A stretch of DNA of 64,000 bases from Acanthosepion esculentum (Eukaryota; Mollusca; Cephalopoda; Sepiida; Sepiidae), in the NCBI GenBank assembly GCA_964036315.1, contig CAXIWW010000817.1, positions 4,623,501 through 4,687,500 on the forward strand, in the 5' to 3' direction. The translations under genes and the position numbers were made by a program. Positions within the stretch are counted from its first letter, which is position 1; each line of letters opens with the position of its first letter. The notes under the pieces were generated by a model that searched no databases, had not been told where the DNA came from, and worked only from the letters and a program-made list of their open reading frames with translations. Below, one piece after another: positions 35,845 through 48,970 of the stretch.

Positions 35845-38800
35845 TCTCATGTTGGCTTCCGGTACATATTTTAGCCTCTGGTGTAAGATGATACAGTACG
35901 TACAGCAGCCATGATTCTGATCTGTTGGATTCTGGTGCATATTTGAGCGTCTAATGTAAAAACTTAAACTACGTCCAGCTGCAAGGCCTTTGATCTGTTG
36001 GTTTCCGGTCCATATATGAGCGTCTAATGTAAGATTTTAGAGTTCGTCGAACAGCATGGCATCTGACCTGTTGGCTTCCGGTCCATATTTGAGCGTCTTG
36101 TGCAAGATGATACACTACGTCCAGCAGGCCTGTTTCTGATATCTTGGTTTCTGGTGCATATTTGAGCGTATAATATAAGAAGATAAACTACGTCCAGCAG
36201 GTTGGCCTCTGACCTGTTGGATTCCGGTCCAAATTTGAGCGTCTTGTGTAAGATGATACACTAAGTCCACCAGCCATGGTTCTGATCTGTTGGTTTCTGG
36301 TGCATATTTGAGCGTCTAATGTAAAAAGATAAACTACGTCCAGCAGCATGGCCTCCGACCTGTTGGCTTCCGGTCCATATTTGAGTGTCTCGTGTAAGAT
36401 GATACACTACGTCCAGCAGCATGACCTCCGACCTGTTGGCTTCCGGTCCATATTTGAGTGTCTCGTGTAAGATGATACACTACGTCCAGCAGCACTGTTT
36501 CTGATCTCTTGGTTTCTGGTGCATATATGAGCGTCTAATATAAAAAGATAAACTACGTCCAGCAGCATGGCCTCTGATCTGTTGGTTTCCGGTTCACATT
36601 TGAGCGTCTTGTGTGAGATGATACACTACGTCTAGCATCCCTGTTTCTGATCTCTTGGTTTCTGGTGCATATATGAGCGACTAATGTAAAAAGATAAACT
36701 ACGTCCCGCAGCATGGCCTATGATCTGTTTGTTTCCGGTCCATATTTGAGCGTCTTGTGTAAGATGATACACTACGTCCAGCAGCCATGATTCTGATCTG
36801 TTGGTTTCTGGTGCATATTTGACCTTCTAATGTAAAAAGATAAACTACGACCAGCAGCATGGCCTCTGATCTGTTGGTTTCCGGTCCATATTTTGAGCGT
36901 CTAATGTAAAAAGGTAAACTACGCACAGCAGCACAGCCTCTGATCTGTTGGTTTCCGGACCATATTTGAGCGTCTAATGTAAGATTTTAGACTCCCTCCA
37001 GCAGAATGGTCTCTGAGCTGTTGGCTTCCGGTCCATATTTGAGCGTCTTGTGTAAGGTCATACACTACGTCCAGCAGCCCTGTTTCTGATCTCTTGCTTT
37101 CTGGTGCATATTTGAGCATCTAATGTAGAAATATAAACTACGTTCAGTAGCATGGCCTCTGATCTGTTAGTTTCCGGTCCATATTTGAGCGTCTAATGTA
37201 AGATTTTAGACTACATGCAGCAGCATTGCCTCTGATCTGTTGGTTTCCGGTCCATATTTGAGCGTCTTGTGTAAGATGATACACTACGTCCAGCAGCAAT
37301 GATTCTGATCTCTTGGTTTCTGGTACATATTTGAGCTTCTAATGTAAAAATATAAACTACGTCCGGCAGCATGGCCTCTGATCTGTTGGTTTCCGGTCCA
37401 TATTTGAGCGTCTAATGTAAGATTTCAGAATAGGACCAGCAGCATGGCCTCTGACCTGTTAGCTTCCGGTCCATATTTGAGCGTCGTGTGTAAGCTGATA
37501 AACTACGTCCAGCAGCCCTGTTTCTGATCTCTTGGTTTCTGGTGCATATTTGAGCTTCTAATGTAAAAAGATAAACTACGTCCAGCATCATGGCCTCAGA
37601 CATTTTAGATTCCGGTCCATATTTGAGCGTCTTGTGTAAGATGATACACTACGTCAAGCAGCCATGATTCTGATCTGTTTGTTTCTGGTGCATATTTGAG
37701 CGCCTGATGTTAAAAGATAAACTACGCCCAGCAGCATGGCCTCTGATCTGTTGGTTTCCGGTCCATATTTGAGCGTCTAATGTAAGATTTGAGACTACGT
37801 CCAGCAGCATTGCCTTTGACTTGTTGGCTTCCGGTCCATATTTGAGCGTCTTATGTAAGATGATACACTACGTCCAGCAGCCATGATTCTGATCTGTTGG
37901 TTTATGGTGCATATTTGAGCGTTTAATGTAAAAAGATAAACTACGACCAGCAGCATGGCCTCTGATCTGTTGGTTTCCGGTCCATATTTGAGCGTCTAAT
38001 GTAAGATTTTAGAATACGTCCAGCAGTATGGCCTCTGATCTGTTGGCTTCCGGTCCATATTTGAGCGTATTGTGTAAGGTGATAAACTATGTCCAGCAGT
38101 CATGATTCTGATACCTTGGTTTCTGGTACATATTTGAGCTTCTAATGAAAAAAGATAAACTACGTCCAGCAGCATGGCATCTGACCTGTTGGCTTCCGGT
38201 CCATATTTAGGCATCTTTTGTAAGATGATACACTACGTCCAGCAGACATGATTCTGATCTATTTGTTTCTGTACATATTTGAGCGTCTAATGTAAATAGA
38301 TAAACTACGTCCAGCAGCTTCGCCTCTGATCTGTTGGTTTCCCGTCCATATTTGAGCGTCTAATGTAACGTTTTAGAATACGTCCAGCAGCATGCCATCT
38401 GACCTGTTGGCTTCCGGTCCATATGTGTGCGTCTTGTGTAAGATGATACACTACGTCCAGCAGCCCTGTTTCTAATCTCTTGGTGTCTGGTGAATATTTG
38501 AGCGTCTAATGTAAAAAGATAAACTACGTCCAGCAGCATGGCCTCTGACCTGTTGGCCTCCGTTCCATATTTGAGCGTCTTGTGTAAGATGATACACTAC
38601 GCCCAGCAGCCATGATTCTGAGCTGTTAGCTTCCGGTCCATATTTGAGCGTCTTGTGCAAGGTGATAAACTACGTCCAGCAGCATGGCCTCTGATCAGTT
38701 GGTTTCCGGATCATATTTGAGCGTCTAATGTAAGATTTTAGACTACATTCAGCAGCATGGCCTCTGATCTGTTGGCTTCCGGTCCATATTTGAGCGTCTT

Positions 38801-41099
38801 GTGTGAGATGATGCACTACGTCCAGCAGCCCTGTTTCTGATCTCTTGGTTTCTGGTGCATATTTGTGGGTCTAATGTAAAAAGAGAAACTACGTCAAGCA
38901 GCATGGCCTCTGACCTGTTGGCTTCCCCGTCCATATTTGAGCGTCTTGTGTAAGATGATACACTACGTCAAGCAGCCATGATTCTGATCTGTTGGTTTCT
39001 GCTGAATATTTGAGCGTCTGATGTAAAAAGAAAAACTACGTCCAGCAGTATGGCCTCTCATCTGTTGGTTTCCCGTCCATATTTGAGAGTCTAATGTAAG
39101 ATTTGAGACTAAGTCCAGCAGCATTGCCTCTGACTTGTTGGCTTCCGGTCCATATTTGAGCGTCTTGTGTAAGATGATACACTACGTCCAGTCGCCATGA
39201 TTCTGATCTGTTGGTTTCTGGTGCATATTTGAGCGTCTAATAAAAAAAGATAAACTACGACCAGCAGCATGGCCGCTGATCTGTTGGTTTCCGGTCCATA
39301 TTTGAGCGTCTAATGTAAGATTTTCGACTACGTCCAGCAGCATGGCCTCTGACCTGTTGGCTTCCGGTCCATATTTGAGCGTCTTGTGTAAGATGATACA
39401 CTACGTCCAGCAGCCATGATTCTGATCTGTTGGTTTCTGGTGCATATTTTGAGCGTCTAATTTAAAAAGATAAACTACGCCCAGCAGCATGGCCTCTGAT
39501 CTGTTGGTTTCCGGTCCATATTTGAGCGTCTAATGTAAGATTTAAGTCTACGCTCAGCAGCATGGCCTCTGACCTGATGGCTTCCGGTCCATATATTAGC
39601 GTCTTGTGTAAGATGATACACTACGTACAGCAGCCATCATTCTGATCTGTTGGTTTCTGGTGCATATGTTGAGCGTCCAATTTAAAAAGATGAACTACGG
39701 CCAGCAGCATGGCCCCTGATCTGTTGGTTTCCCGTCCATATTTGAGCGTCTAATGTAAGATTTTAGACGACATTCAGCAGCATTGCCTCCGACCTGTTGG
39801 CTTCCGGTCCATATTTGAGCGTCTTGTGTAAGATGATACACTACGTCCAGCAGCCATGATTATGATCCCTTGGTTTCTGGTGCATATTTGAGCGTCTAAT
39901 GTAAAATGATAGACTACGACCAGCAGCATGGCTTCTGATCTGTTGGTTTCCGGTCCATATTTGAGCGTCTAATGTAAGATTTTAGACTACGTCCAGCAGC
40001 ATGGCCTCTGACCTGTTGGCTTCCGGTTCATATTTGAGCGTCTTGTGTAAGATAATACACTACGTCCAGCAGTACTGTTTCAGATATCTTGGTTTCTGGT
40101 GCATATTTGAGCGTCTAATGTAAAAAGACAAACTACGTCAAGAAGCATGGCCTCTGATCTGTTGGTTTCCGGTCCATATTTGAGCATCTAATGTAAGATT
40201 TTAGACTACGTCCAGCAGCATGGCCTCTGACCTGTTAGCTTCCGGTCCATATTTGAGCGTCTTGTGTAAGATGATACACGACGCCCAGCAGCCATGATTC
40301 TGATCTGTTGGTTTCTGCTGCATATTTGAGCGTCTAATGTAAAAAGATAAACTACGTCTTGCAGCATGGCCTCTGATCTGTTGGTTTCGTGTCCATATTT
40401 GAGCGTCTAATGTAAGATTTGAGACTACGTCCAGCAGGATGGCCTCTGACCTGTTGGCTTCCGGTCCATATTTGAGCGTCTTGTGTAAGATGATACACTA
40501 CGTCCAGCAGCCCTTATTCTGATCTCTTGGTTTCTGGTGCATATTTGAGCGTCTAATGTAAAAAGATAATTTACGACCAGCAGCATGGCCTCTGATCTGT
40601 TGGTTTCCGGTCCATATTTGAGCGTCTAATGTAAGATTTTAGACTACGTCCAGCAGCATGTTATCTGACCTGTTGGCTTCCGGTCCATATTTGAGCGTCT
40701 TGTGTAAGATGATACACTACGTCAAGCAGCCATGATTCTGATCTGTTGGTTTCTGGTGCATATTTGAGCGTCTAATGTAAAAAGATAAACCACGCCCAGC
40801 AGCATGGCCTCTGATCAGTTGGTTTCCGGTCCATATTTGAGCGTCTAATGTAAGATTTTAGACTACGTCCAGCAGCATGGCCTCTGACCTGTTAGCTTCC
40901 GGTCCATATTTGAGCGTCTTGTGTAAGATTTGAGAATACGTCCAGCAGCATGGTCTCTGACCTGTTGGCTTCCGGTCTGTATTTGAGCTTCTTGTGTAAG
41001 ATGATACACTACATCCAGCAGACCTGATTCTGATATCTTGGTTTCTGCTGCATATTTGAGCGTCTAATGTAAAAAGATAAACTACGTCCAGCAGCATGG

Positions 41100-42330
41100 C
41101 CTCTGATCTGTTGGTTTCCGGACCACATTTGAGCGTCTAATGTAAGATTTTATACTAAATACAGCAGCATGACCTCTGACCTGTTGGCTTCCGGTCCATA
41201 TTTGAGCGTCTTGTGTAAGATGATACACTACGCCCAGCAGCCATGATTCTGATCTGTTGATTTCTGGTGCATATTTGAGCGTCTAATGTAAAAAGATAAA
41301 CTACGGCCAGCAGCATGGCCTCTGATCCGTTGATTTCCGGTCCATATTTAAGCGTCTAATGTAAGATTTTAGACTACGTCCAGCAGCATGGCCTCTGATC
41401 TGTTGGCTTCCGGTCCATATTTTAGCGTCTTGTGTAAGATGATACACTACGTCCAGCATCCCTGTTTCTGATCTCTTGGTTTCTGGTGCATATTTGAGCG
41501 TCTAATGTAAAAAGATAAACTATGTCCAGCAGCATGGCCTCTAACCTGTTGGCCTCCGGTCCTTATTTGAGCGTCTTGTGTAAGATGATACACTACGTCC
41601 AGCAGCCATAATTCTTATCTGTTTGTTTCTGGTGCATATTAGAGCGTCTAATGTGAAAAGATAAACTACGTCCAGCAGCATGGCCTCTGATCTGTTGGTT
41701 TCCTGTCCATATTTGAGCGTCTAATTTAAGATTTTAGACGACGTCCAGCAGCATTGCCTCTGTCCTGTTGGTTTCCGGTCCATATTTGAGCGTCTTGTGT
41801 GAGATGATACACTACGTCCAGCAGCCCTGTTTCTGATCTCTTGGTTTCTGATGCATATTTGAGCGTCTTGTGTAAGATTATACACTACGTCCAGCAGCCA
41901 TGAGTCTTATCTGTTGGTTTCTGGTGCATATTTGAGCGTCTAATGTAAAAAGATAAACTACGTCCAGCAGCATGGCCTCTGATCTGTTGGTTTCCGGACC
42001 ACATTTGTGCGTCTAATGTAAGATTTCAGACTAAATGCAGCAGCATGACCTCTGACCTGTTGGCTTCCGGTCCATATTTGAGCGTCTTGTGTAAGATGAT
42101 ACACTACGCCCAGCAGCCATGATTCTGATCTGTTGGTTTCTGGTGCATATTTGAGCGTCTAATGTAAAAAGATAAACTACGGCCAGCAGCATGGCCTCTG
42201 ATCCGTTGATTTCCGGTCCATATTTAAGCGTCTAATGTAAGATTTTAGACTACGTCCAGCAGCATGGCCTCTGATCTGTTGGCTTCCGGTCCATATTTTA
42301 GCGTCTTGTGTAAGATGATACACTACGCCC
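41100..42330 (-). repeat. Direct duplication of ~876 bp within right 73-bp array
   Basis: The rare variants CCGGACCACATTTG (about 41118 and 41995) and CTGATCCGTTGATTTCCGG (about 41322 and 42198) recur about 876 bp apart, which is 12 monomers. Copies run about 41100-41450 and 41980-42330. They differ at several positions, so this event is older than the left 1166-bp duplication. Confidence 0.75.
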
Positions 42331-42620
42331 AGCATCCCTGTTTCTGATCTGTTTGTTTCTGGTGCATATTTGAGCGTCTAATGTAAAAAGATAAACTACG
42401 TCCAGCAGCATGGCCTCTGATCTGTTGGTTTCCTGTCCATATTTGAGCGTCTAATTTAAGATTTTAGACGACGTCCAGCAGCATTGCCTCTGTCCTGTTT
42501 GTTTCCGGTCCATATTTGAGCGTCTTGTGTAAGATGATACACTACGTCCAGCAGCCCTGTTTCTGATCTCTTGGTTTCTGATGCATATTTGAGCGTCTTG
42601 TGTAAGATTATACACTACGT
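41690..42620 (-). repeat. Direct duplication of ~730 bp within right 73-bp array
   Basis: CATATTTGAGCGTCTAATTT followed by AAGATTTTAGACGACGTCC and CATTGCCTCTGTCCTGTT occurs near 41709 and 42439, about 730 bp (10 monomers) apart. The downstream monomers with TTTCTGATGCATATTTG are shared too. The offset differs from the 876-bp duplication immediately before it, so at least two exchange events overlap here. Confidence 0.7.
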
Positions 42621-43663
42621 CCAGCAGCCATGAGTCTTACCTTGTATTTTTGGTGCATATTTGAGCGTCTAATGTAAAAAGATAAACTACGTCCAGCAGC
42701 ATGCCTCTGATCTGTTGGTTTCCCGTCCATATTTGAGCATCTAATGTAAGAATTTAGAATACATGCAGCAGCATGCCCTCTGACCTGTTGGCTTCCGGTC
42801 CATATTTGAGCGTTTTGTGTAAAATGATACACTACGTCCAGCAGACATGATTCTAATCTGTTGGTTTCTGTACATATTAGAGAGTATAAAATAAACAGAT
42901 AAACTACGTCCAGCAGCATGGCATCTGATCTGTTGTTTTCCCGTCCATATTTGTGCGTCTAATGTAAGATTTTGAATACGTCCAGCAGCATGGCCTGTGA
43001 CCTGTTGTCTTCCGGTCCATATTTGAGCGTCTTGTGCAAGATGATACACTACGTCCAGCAGCCCTATTTCTTATATCTTGGTTTCTGGCGCATATTTGAG
43101 CGTCTAATGTCAAAAGATAAACTACGTCCAGCAGCATGGCCTCTGATCTGTTGGTTTCCGGTCCATATTTCAGCGTCTAATGTAAGATTTTAGACTACGC
43201 CCAGCAGCATGGCCTCTGACCTGTTAGCTTCCGGTCCATATTTGAGCGTCTTGTGTAAGATGATACACTACGTCCAGCAGCCATGATTCTGATCTGTTGT
43301 TTTCTGGTTCATATTTGAGCGTCTAATGTAAAAAGATAAACTACGTCCAGCAGCATGGCTTCTGATCGGTTGGTTTCCGGTCCATATTTGAGCGTCTAAT
43401 GTAAGATTTTAGACTACGTCCAGCAGCATGGCCTCTGACCTCTTGGCTTCCGGTCCATATTTGAGCGTCTTGTGTAAGATGATACACTATGTCCAGCAGC
43501 CATGATTCTGATCTCTTGATTTCTGGTCCATATCTGAGCGTCTAATGTAAAAAGATAAACTACGTCCAGCAGCATGGCCTCTGATATGTTGGTTTCCGGT
43601 CCATATTTGTGCGTCCAATGTAAGATTTTAGACTACGTCAGGCAGCATGGCCTCTGATCTGCT

Positions 43664-44640
43664 GGTGTCCAATTCTCGGGAATTTCTTACCTTATCCATA
43701 ATTACAAAAGTTTTTTCGACACATTGAATAGAGTCGAGGCGAAATTCAAGCGTATGGGGACTTGTGTTAGCTCATTTGCGGAAATTGTCATGCGGCCCTA
43801 AACTGGGAAATCAGTCATATTTCACTTGTTTATAACTTTTTTCCAGTAAAAGAAATATTTTCAAAATGGGTATCAAATTATGTGCAATTATTTGATTTGT
43901 CTATGTATACAGGGATTTTTCATTTGGTCAGAATGTAAAAAGTACAGCTTTCACCATGTGCGCGGTATGTCGTCTGACAATTTACAGCGTCCGAATTCCA
44001 GTGAGCACAATACGATTGCATTTGTAATTTTCTTTTTTATAGAATCCACAAAATATTGGTGTCCAATTGTCGGGAATTTCTTACCTTATCCATAATTACA
44101 AAATTTTTTCGACACCTTGAATAGATTCGAAGCCAAATTCAAAGGTATGGGGACTTGTGTTAGCTCATTTGCGGAAATTGTCATGCGGCCCTAAACTGGG
44201 AAATCTGTCATATTTCACTTGTTTATAACTTTTTCCAGTAAAAGAAATATTTTCAAAATGGGTATCAAATTGTGGGCAATTATTTGATTTGTCTATGTTT
44301 ACAGGGATTTTTCATTTGCTCAGATAGTAAAAAGTACAGCTTTCACCAGGTGCACGGTATGTCGTCTGACAATTTACAGCGTCCGACTTCCTGTGTGCAC
44401 AATAAGACTGCATTTCTAATTTTGCCTTTTTATAGAATCCACAAAAAATTGGTGTCCAATTGTCGAAAATTTCTTGCCTTATCTATAATTCCAAAACTTT
44501 TTTCGACACCTTGATTAGAGTCGACACGAAATTCAACGGTATGGGGACTTGGGTTAGCTCATTTGAGGAAATTGTCATGCGGCCCAAAACTGGGAAACCA
44601 GTCATATTTCACTTGTTTATAACTTCTTTCCAGTAAAAGA
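43664..44640 (-). repeat. ~394-bp AT-rich satellite array, right arm (inverted)
   Basis: Reverse-complement copies of the 394-bp unit, with the TTTTTTCGACAC landmark near 43710, 44107 and 44500. They pair with the left units at about 27204, 26812 and 26022. The left units near 25629 and 26415 have no partner, so about two units (about 820 bp) are missing here or were gained on the left. Plus-strand frames at 43880-44095 and 44272-44514 mirror the left minus-strand ones and are not considered genes. Confidence 0.92.
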
Positions 44641-44741
44641 AATATTTTTACTATCTGAGCAAATGAAAAATCCCTGTAAATATAGACAAATCAAATAATT
44701 GCACACAATTTGATCTACATAAATTGACCAAATGAAAAATC
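44640..44741 (+). repeat. Inverted scrap of the 394-bp satellite at the 394/60 border (right arm)
   Basis: This mirrors 25361-25455. AAATATTTTTACTATCTGAG switches the unit orientation, runs through AATAATTGCACACAATTTG and AAATTGACCAAATG, then joins the 60-bp array at AAAATCCCTTACAAGC. Positions at the 60-bp join add to 70103 with the left arm. Confidence 0.85.
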
Positions 44742-47700
44742 CCTTACAAGCAATCTCAGGCTGCTACAAAACGTCATTTCCTGGCTCTTTTGTGAAAACT
44801 GCCTTACAAGCAATCTCAGGCTGATACAAGCCCACACCTGCTGGCTCTTCTGTGAAAACTACGCAAAATCAATCTCAGGCTGCTACAATCCGAATACGCC
44901 TGGCTCTTTTGTGACACCTGCCTTACAAGCAATCTCAGGCTGCTACGATCCCATTTCTCCTGGCTTTTTGTGGAAAGTGCCTTACACGCAAACATAGGAT
45001 TCTACGAGCCGGTTCTCCTGGGAGATTTGTGAAAATTGCCTTACAAGCAATCTCATTCTTCTACAAGCCTACACCTGCTGGCACTTTTAAGACAACTGCA
45101 TTACAAGCAATCTCAGGCTGCTAAAAAATCGATCTCCTGGCTCTTTCGTGACAACTGCCTTACAAGCAACGTCAGGCTGCAGCAAGCCCAATGTTCCTGG
45201 CTTTTTTGCCAATTGCCTTACAAAATAATCCCAGGCTGCTACGAGGCGATTTCTCAAGGCTCCTTTGTGGCGACTGCATTACAAGCAACCTCAGGCTGCT
45301 ACAAGACGAATTCTACTGGCTCTTTTGTGACAACTGCCTTACAAGCAATGTCAGGCTGCTCCGAGCCGACTTCTCTTGGCTCTCTTGTGCAAACTGCCTT
45401 ACAAGCAATCTCAGGCTTCTACAAGCCGAATACGCCTGGCTCTTTTGTAGCAACTGCCTTACATGCAATCACAGCAGCAAGCCCAATTCTCTTGGATTTT
45501 TGTGCCAATTTCATTACAAGCAATTCCACGCAGCTACGAGCCCGTTTACCCTAGCTTTACACGCAATCTCAGGCTTCTACAAACTTACACCTGCTGACTC
45601 TTTTTTTACAACTCCCTTGCAAGCAATCTCCCGCTGCTATCGGCCGACTTCTCCGGGCTATTTGTGAAAACTGTCTTACAAAGGATCTCAGGCTGCTACA
45701 AGCCGATTTCTCCTGCCTCTTTTGTGCCAACTTATTTCCAAGCAATCTCAGGCTGCTCCGAGCCGACTATGCCTGGATCTTCTATGACAAATGCCTTACA
45801 AGCAATCTACGGCCGCAACAAATCGATCTCCTGGCTCTTTCGTGACAACTGCCTTACAAGAAATCTCAGGCTACTACAAGCTGACTACGCCTTTCTCTTT
45901 TGTGGCAACTGCCTTACAAGCAATCTCAGGCTGCAGCAAGCCCAATTCTCCTGGCTTTTTTTGCCAATTGCCTTACAAGTAATCCCAGGCTGCTACGAGC
46001 GTATTTCACCTGGCTCTTTTGTGGCAACTGCCTTACAAGCAATACCAGGCCTCTACAAGACTACGCCTAGCTCTTCGATGACAAGTGGCTTACAAGCAAA
46101 CTCAGGCTGCTACAAGCCGATTTGTCCTGGCTCTTTCTTGGCAACTGCCTTACAAGCAATTTCAGGCTGCTACGAGCAGACTTTTCTTGGTTCGTTTGTG
46201 AAAACTGCCTTACAAGCCATGTCAGGCTGCAGCAACCCCAACTCTTTCGGCTTTTTGTGCCAATTGGCTTACAAGCAATCCCAGGCACCAACGAGCCGAT
46301 TTCTCCTGGCTCGTTTGTGGCAACTGTATTACAAGCAAACTCAGGCTGCTACAAATCGACACCTACTGTCTCTTTTGTGCGAACTGTCTTACAAGCCATA
46401 TCAGGCTGCCGCTAGGCCAATTACTTTTTGTGCCAATTGCCTTAAAAAAGCAATCCCAGGTGGCTACGTGACGATTTCTCCTGGCTGTTTTGTGGTAACT
46501 GCCTTACAAGCAATCTCAAGCTGCTAAAAGCCGAATTATCCTGGCTCTATTGTGACAACTGCCTGAAAAGCAATCTCAGGCTGCTACAAGCCGAATTCTC
46601 CTGGCTCTCTCGAGACAACTGCCTTACAATCAATCTCAGGCTGCTACAAACCCACATCTCCTGTCTCTTTTGTGAAACTGCCTTGCAAGCAATCTCAGGC
46701 CGCTACAAATCGACATCTACTGTCTCTTTTGTGCGAACTGTCTTACAAGCAATATCAGGCTGCCGCTAGGCCAATTACTTTTTGTGCCAATTGCCTTAAA
46801 AAAGCAATCCCAGGCGGCTACGTGACGATTTCTCCTGGCTGTTTTGTGGTAACAGCCTTACATGCAATCTCAAGCTGCTACAAGCCGAATTATCCTGGCT
46901 CTATTGTGACAACTGCCTGAAAAGCAATCTCAGGCTGCAGCAATCCCACTTCTCCAGGCTTTTTGAGGCAACTGCCTTACAAGCAATCTCAGGCTGCTAC
47001 AAACCGAATTCTCCTGGCTCTTTTGTGACAACTGCCATACAAGCAATGTCAGGCTGCTCCGAGCCGAATACGCCTGGCTCTTTTGTAGCAACTGCCTTAC
47101 ATGCAATCACAGCAGCAAGCCCAATCCTCTTGGATTTTGTGCCAATTTCATTACAAGCAATTCCACGCATCTACGAGCCCGTTTCCCCTGGCTTTTTGTG
47201 AAAATTGCTTTACACGCAATCTCAGGCTTCTACAAACTTACAGCTTCTGACTCTTTTTTGACAACTCCCTTAAAAGCAATCTCCCGCTGCTATCGGCCCA
47301 CTTCTCCGGGCTATTTGTGAAAACTGTCTTAAAAAGGAACTCAGGCTGCTACAAGCCGATTTCTCCTGCCTCTTTTGCAGCAACTGCCTTACAAGCAATC
47401 TCAGTCTGCAACAACCCGGATTCTCCTGGCTCTTTTGTGAAAACTGCCTTACAAGCAATGTCAGACTGCTACGAGCCGACTTCTCTTGGCTATTTTGTGA
47501 AAACTGCCTTTCAAGCAATCTCAGGCTCCTACAAATTCACATCTCTTGTATCTTTTGTGAAAACTGCCTTACAAGCAATCTCAGCCTGCTACAAGCCGAA
47601 TTGGCCTCTACAAATAGACATATACTGGCTCTTTTGTTACAACTGCCTTACAACCTATCCCAGGCTGCTACGAACCAATTTCTCCTGGCTCATTTGTGGC

Positions 47701-48970
47701 ATCTGCCTTACAAGCATTCTCAGGCTGCAGCAATATGAATTCTCCTGGCTTTTTGTGCGAATGGCCTTACAAGCAATCCCAAGCGGCTACGAGCGGATTT
47801 CTCCTGGCGCTTTTGTGGCAACTGCCTTACAAGAAATCTCAGGCTGCTAAGAGCCGAATTCTCCTGGCGCTTTTATGACAACTGCCTTACAATAAATATC
47901 AGGCTGCTACGAGCCGACTTCTCTTGGCTTTTTTGTGAAAACTGCCTTGCAAGAAATCTCCGGCTGCTACAAGCCGAATTCTCCTGGCGCTTTTGTGACA
48001 ACTGCCTTACAAGCAATGTCAGGCAGCTACAAGCCGACTTCACTTGGCTCTTTTGTGAAAACTGCCTTACAAGTAATATCAGGCCGCTACAAATCGACAT
48101 CTCCTGTCTCTTTTGTGACAACTGCTTTACAAGCAATCTCAGTCTTCCGCCAGGACAGTTCTCCTGACTTTTTGTGCCAATTGCCTTAAAAGCAATCCCA
48201 GGCGGCTACGTGCCGATTTCTCCTGGCTCTTTTGTGGTAACAGCCTTACAAGCAATCTCAGGCTGCTACAAGCCGAATACGCCTGGCTCTTTTGTGACAA
48301 CTGCCTTACAATCAATTTCAGACTGCCGCCAGGACAGTTCTCCTGACTTTTTATGCCAATTGACTTAAAAGCAATCCCAGGCGTCTACGTGCCGATTTCT
48401 CCTGGCTCTTTTGTGGTAACTGCCTTACAAGCAATCTCAGGCTGCTACAAGCCGAATTCTCCTGGTTCTATTATGACAACAGCCTTACAAGTAATCTCAG
48501 GCTGCAGCAATCCCAGTTCTCCTAGCTTTTTGTGCCAATTGCCTTACAAGCAATCCCAGGCGGCTACAAGCCGATTTCTCCTGGCTCATTTGTGGCAACT
48601 GCCTTACGAGCAATCTCTGGCTGATGCATGCGGAATTCTCCTGGCTCTTTTGCGCAAATTGCCTTACAAGCAATACCAGGCGTCTACGAGCCGACTTCTC
48701 TTTTCTGCTTTAAGAGAAATCTCAGGCTGCTACAAAACGACATCTCCTGTCTCTTTTTTTAAAAATGCCTTACAATCAATCTCAGCCTGCTACAAGCCGA
48801 ATACGCCTGGCTCTTTTGTGAAACTGCCTTGCAAGCAATCTCAGGCCGCTACAAATCGACATCTCCTGTCTCTTTTGTGACAACAGCCTTACAAGTAATC
48901 TCAGGCTGCTGCAAGACGAATTCTCCTGGACCTTTTGTGCAAATTGCCATACAAGCAATCCCAGGCTGCT
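44741..48970 (+). repeat. 60-bp satellite array, right arm (plus orientation)
   Basis: About 70 monomers. From 44741 to about 48360 it is the inverted counterpart of 21620-25361, with the same succession of odd monomers. Frame 47317-47850 plus matches 22103-22663 minus except for a few residues, and 47873-48136 minus matches 21845-22108 plus. From about 48309 onward it stops following the mirror and instead copies left-arm sequence in direct orientation. Confidence 0.93.
48309..48970 (+). repeat. Direct (non-mirrored) copy of 18404-19135
   Basis: Matches the left arm in direct orientation, with scattered substitutions and about 70 bp less in total. On its inner side it blends into mirror-type sequence at about 48300-48360. 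On its outer side it stops at GGCTGCTAGAAATC, where the array flips. It replaces about 3 kb of left-arm sequence that has no counterpart here. Confidence 0.83.

Larger units (their letters stand above)
35798..43663 (-). repeat. 73-bp satellite, right arm (inverted)
   Basis: About 108 monomers in reverse complement (CATATTTGAGCGTCTAATG, ACTACGTCCAGCAGC), with the same A/B/C trimer. Mirrored rare variants confirm homology. CCGGTTCACATTTGAGCGTC near 36590 pairs with the left variant near 35281, and CCGGTCCATATTTTGAGCG at 36881 pairs with the left variant at 34972-34991; both pairs add to 71872. The central hairpin adds to 71580, so the right arm has four extra monomers next to the centre. One is an adjacent near-duplicate monomer pair near 36352-36495. 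Confidence 0.95.

Noticed and set aside
27263..43663. CENP-B box in the 73-bp or 394-bp satellites
   Set aside because: I looked for the TTCGNNNNANNCGGG pattern on both strands and saw no convincing match, so no centromere call is made.
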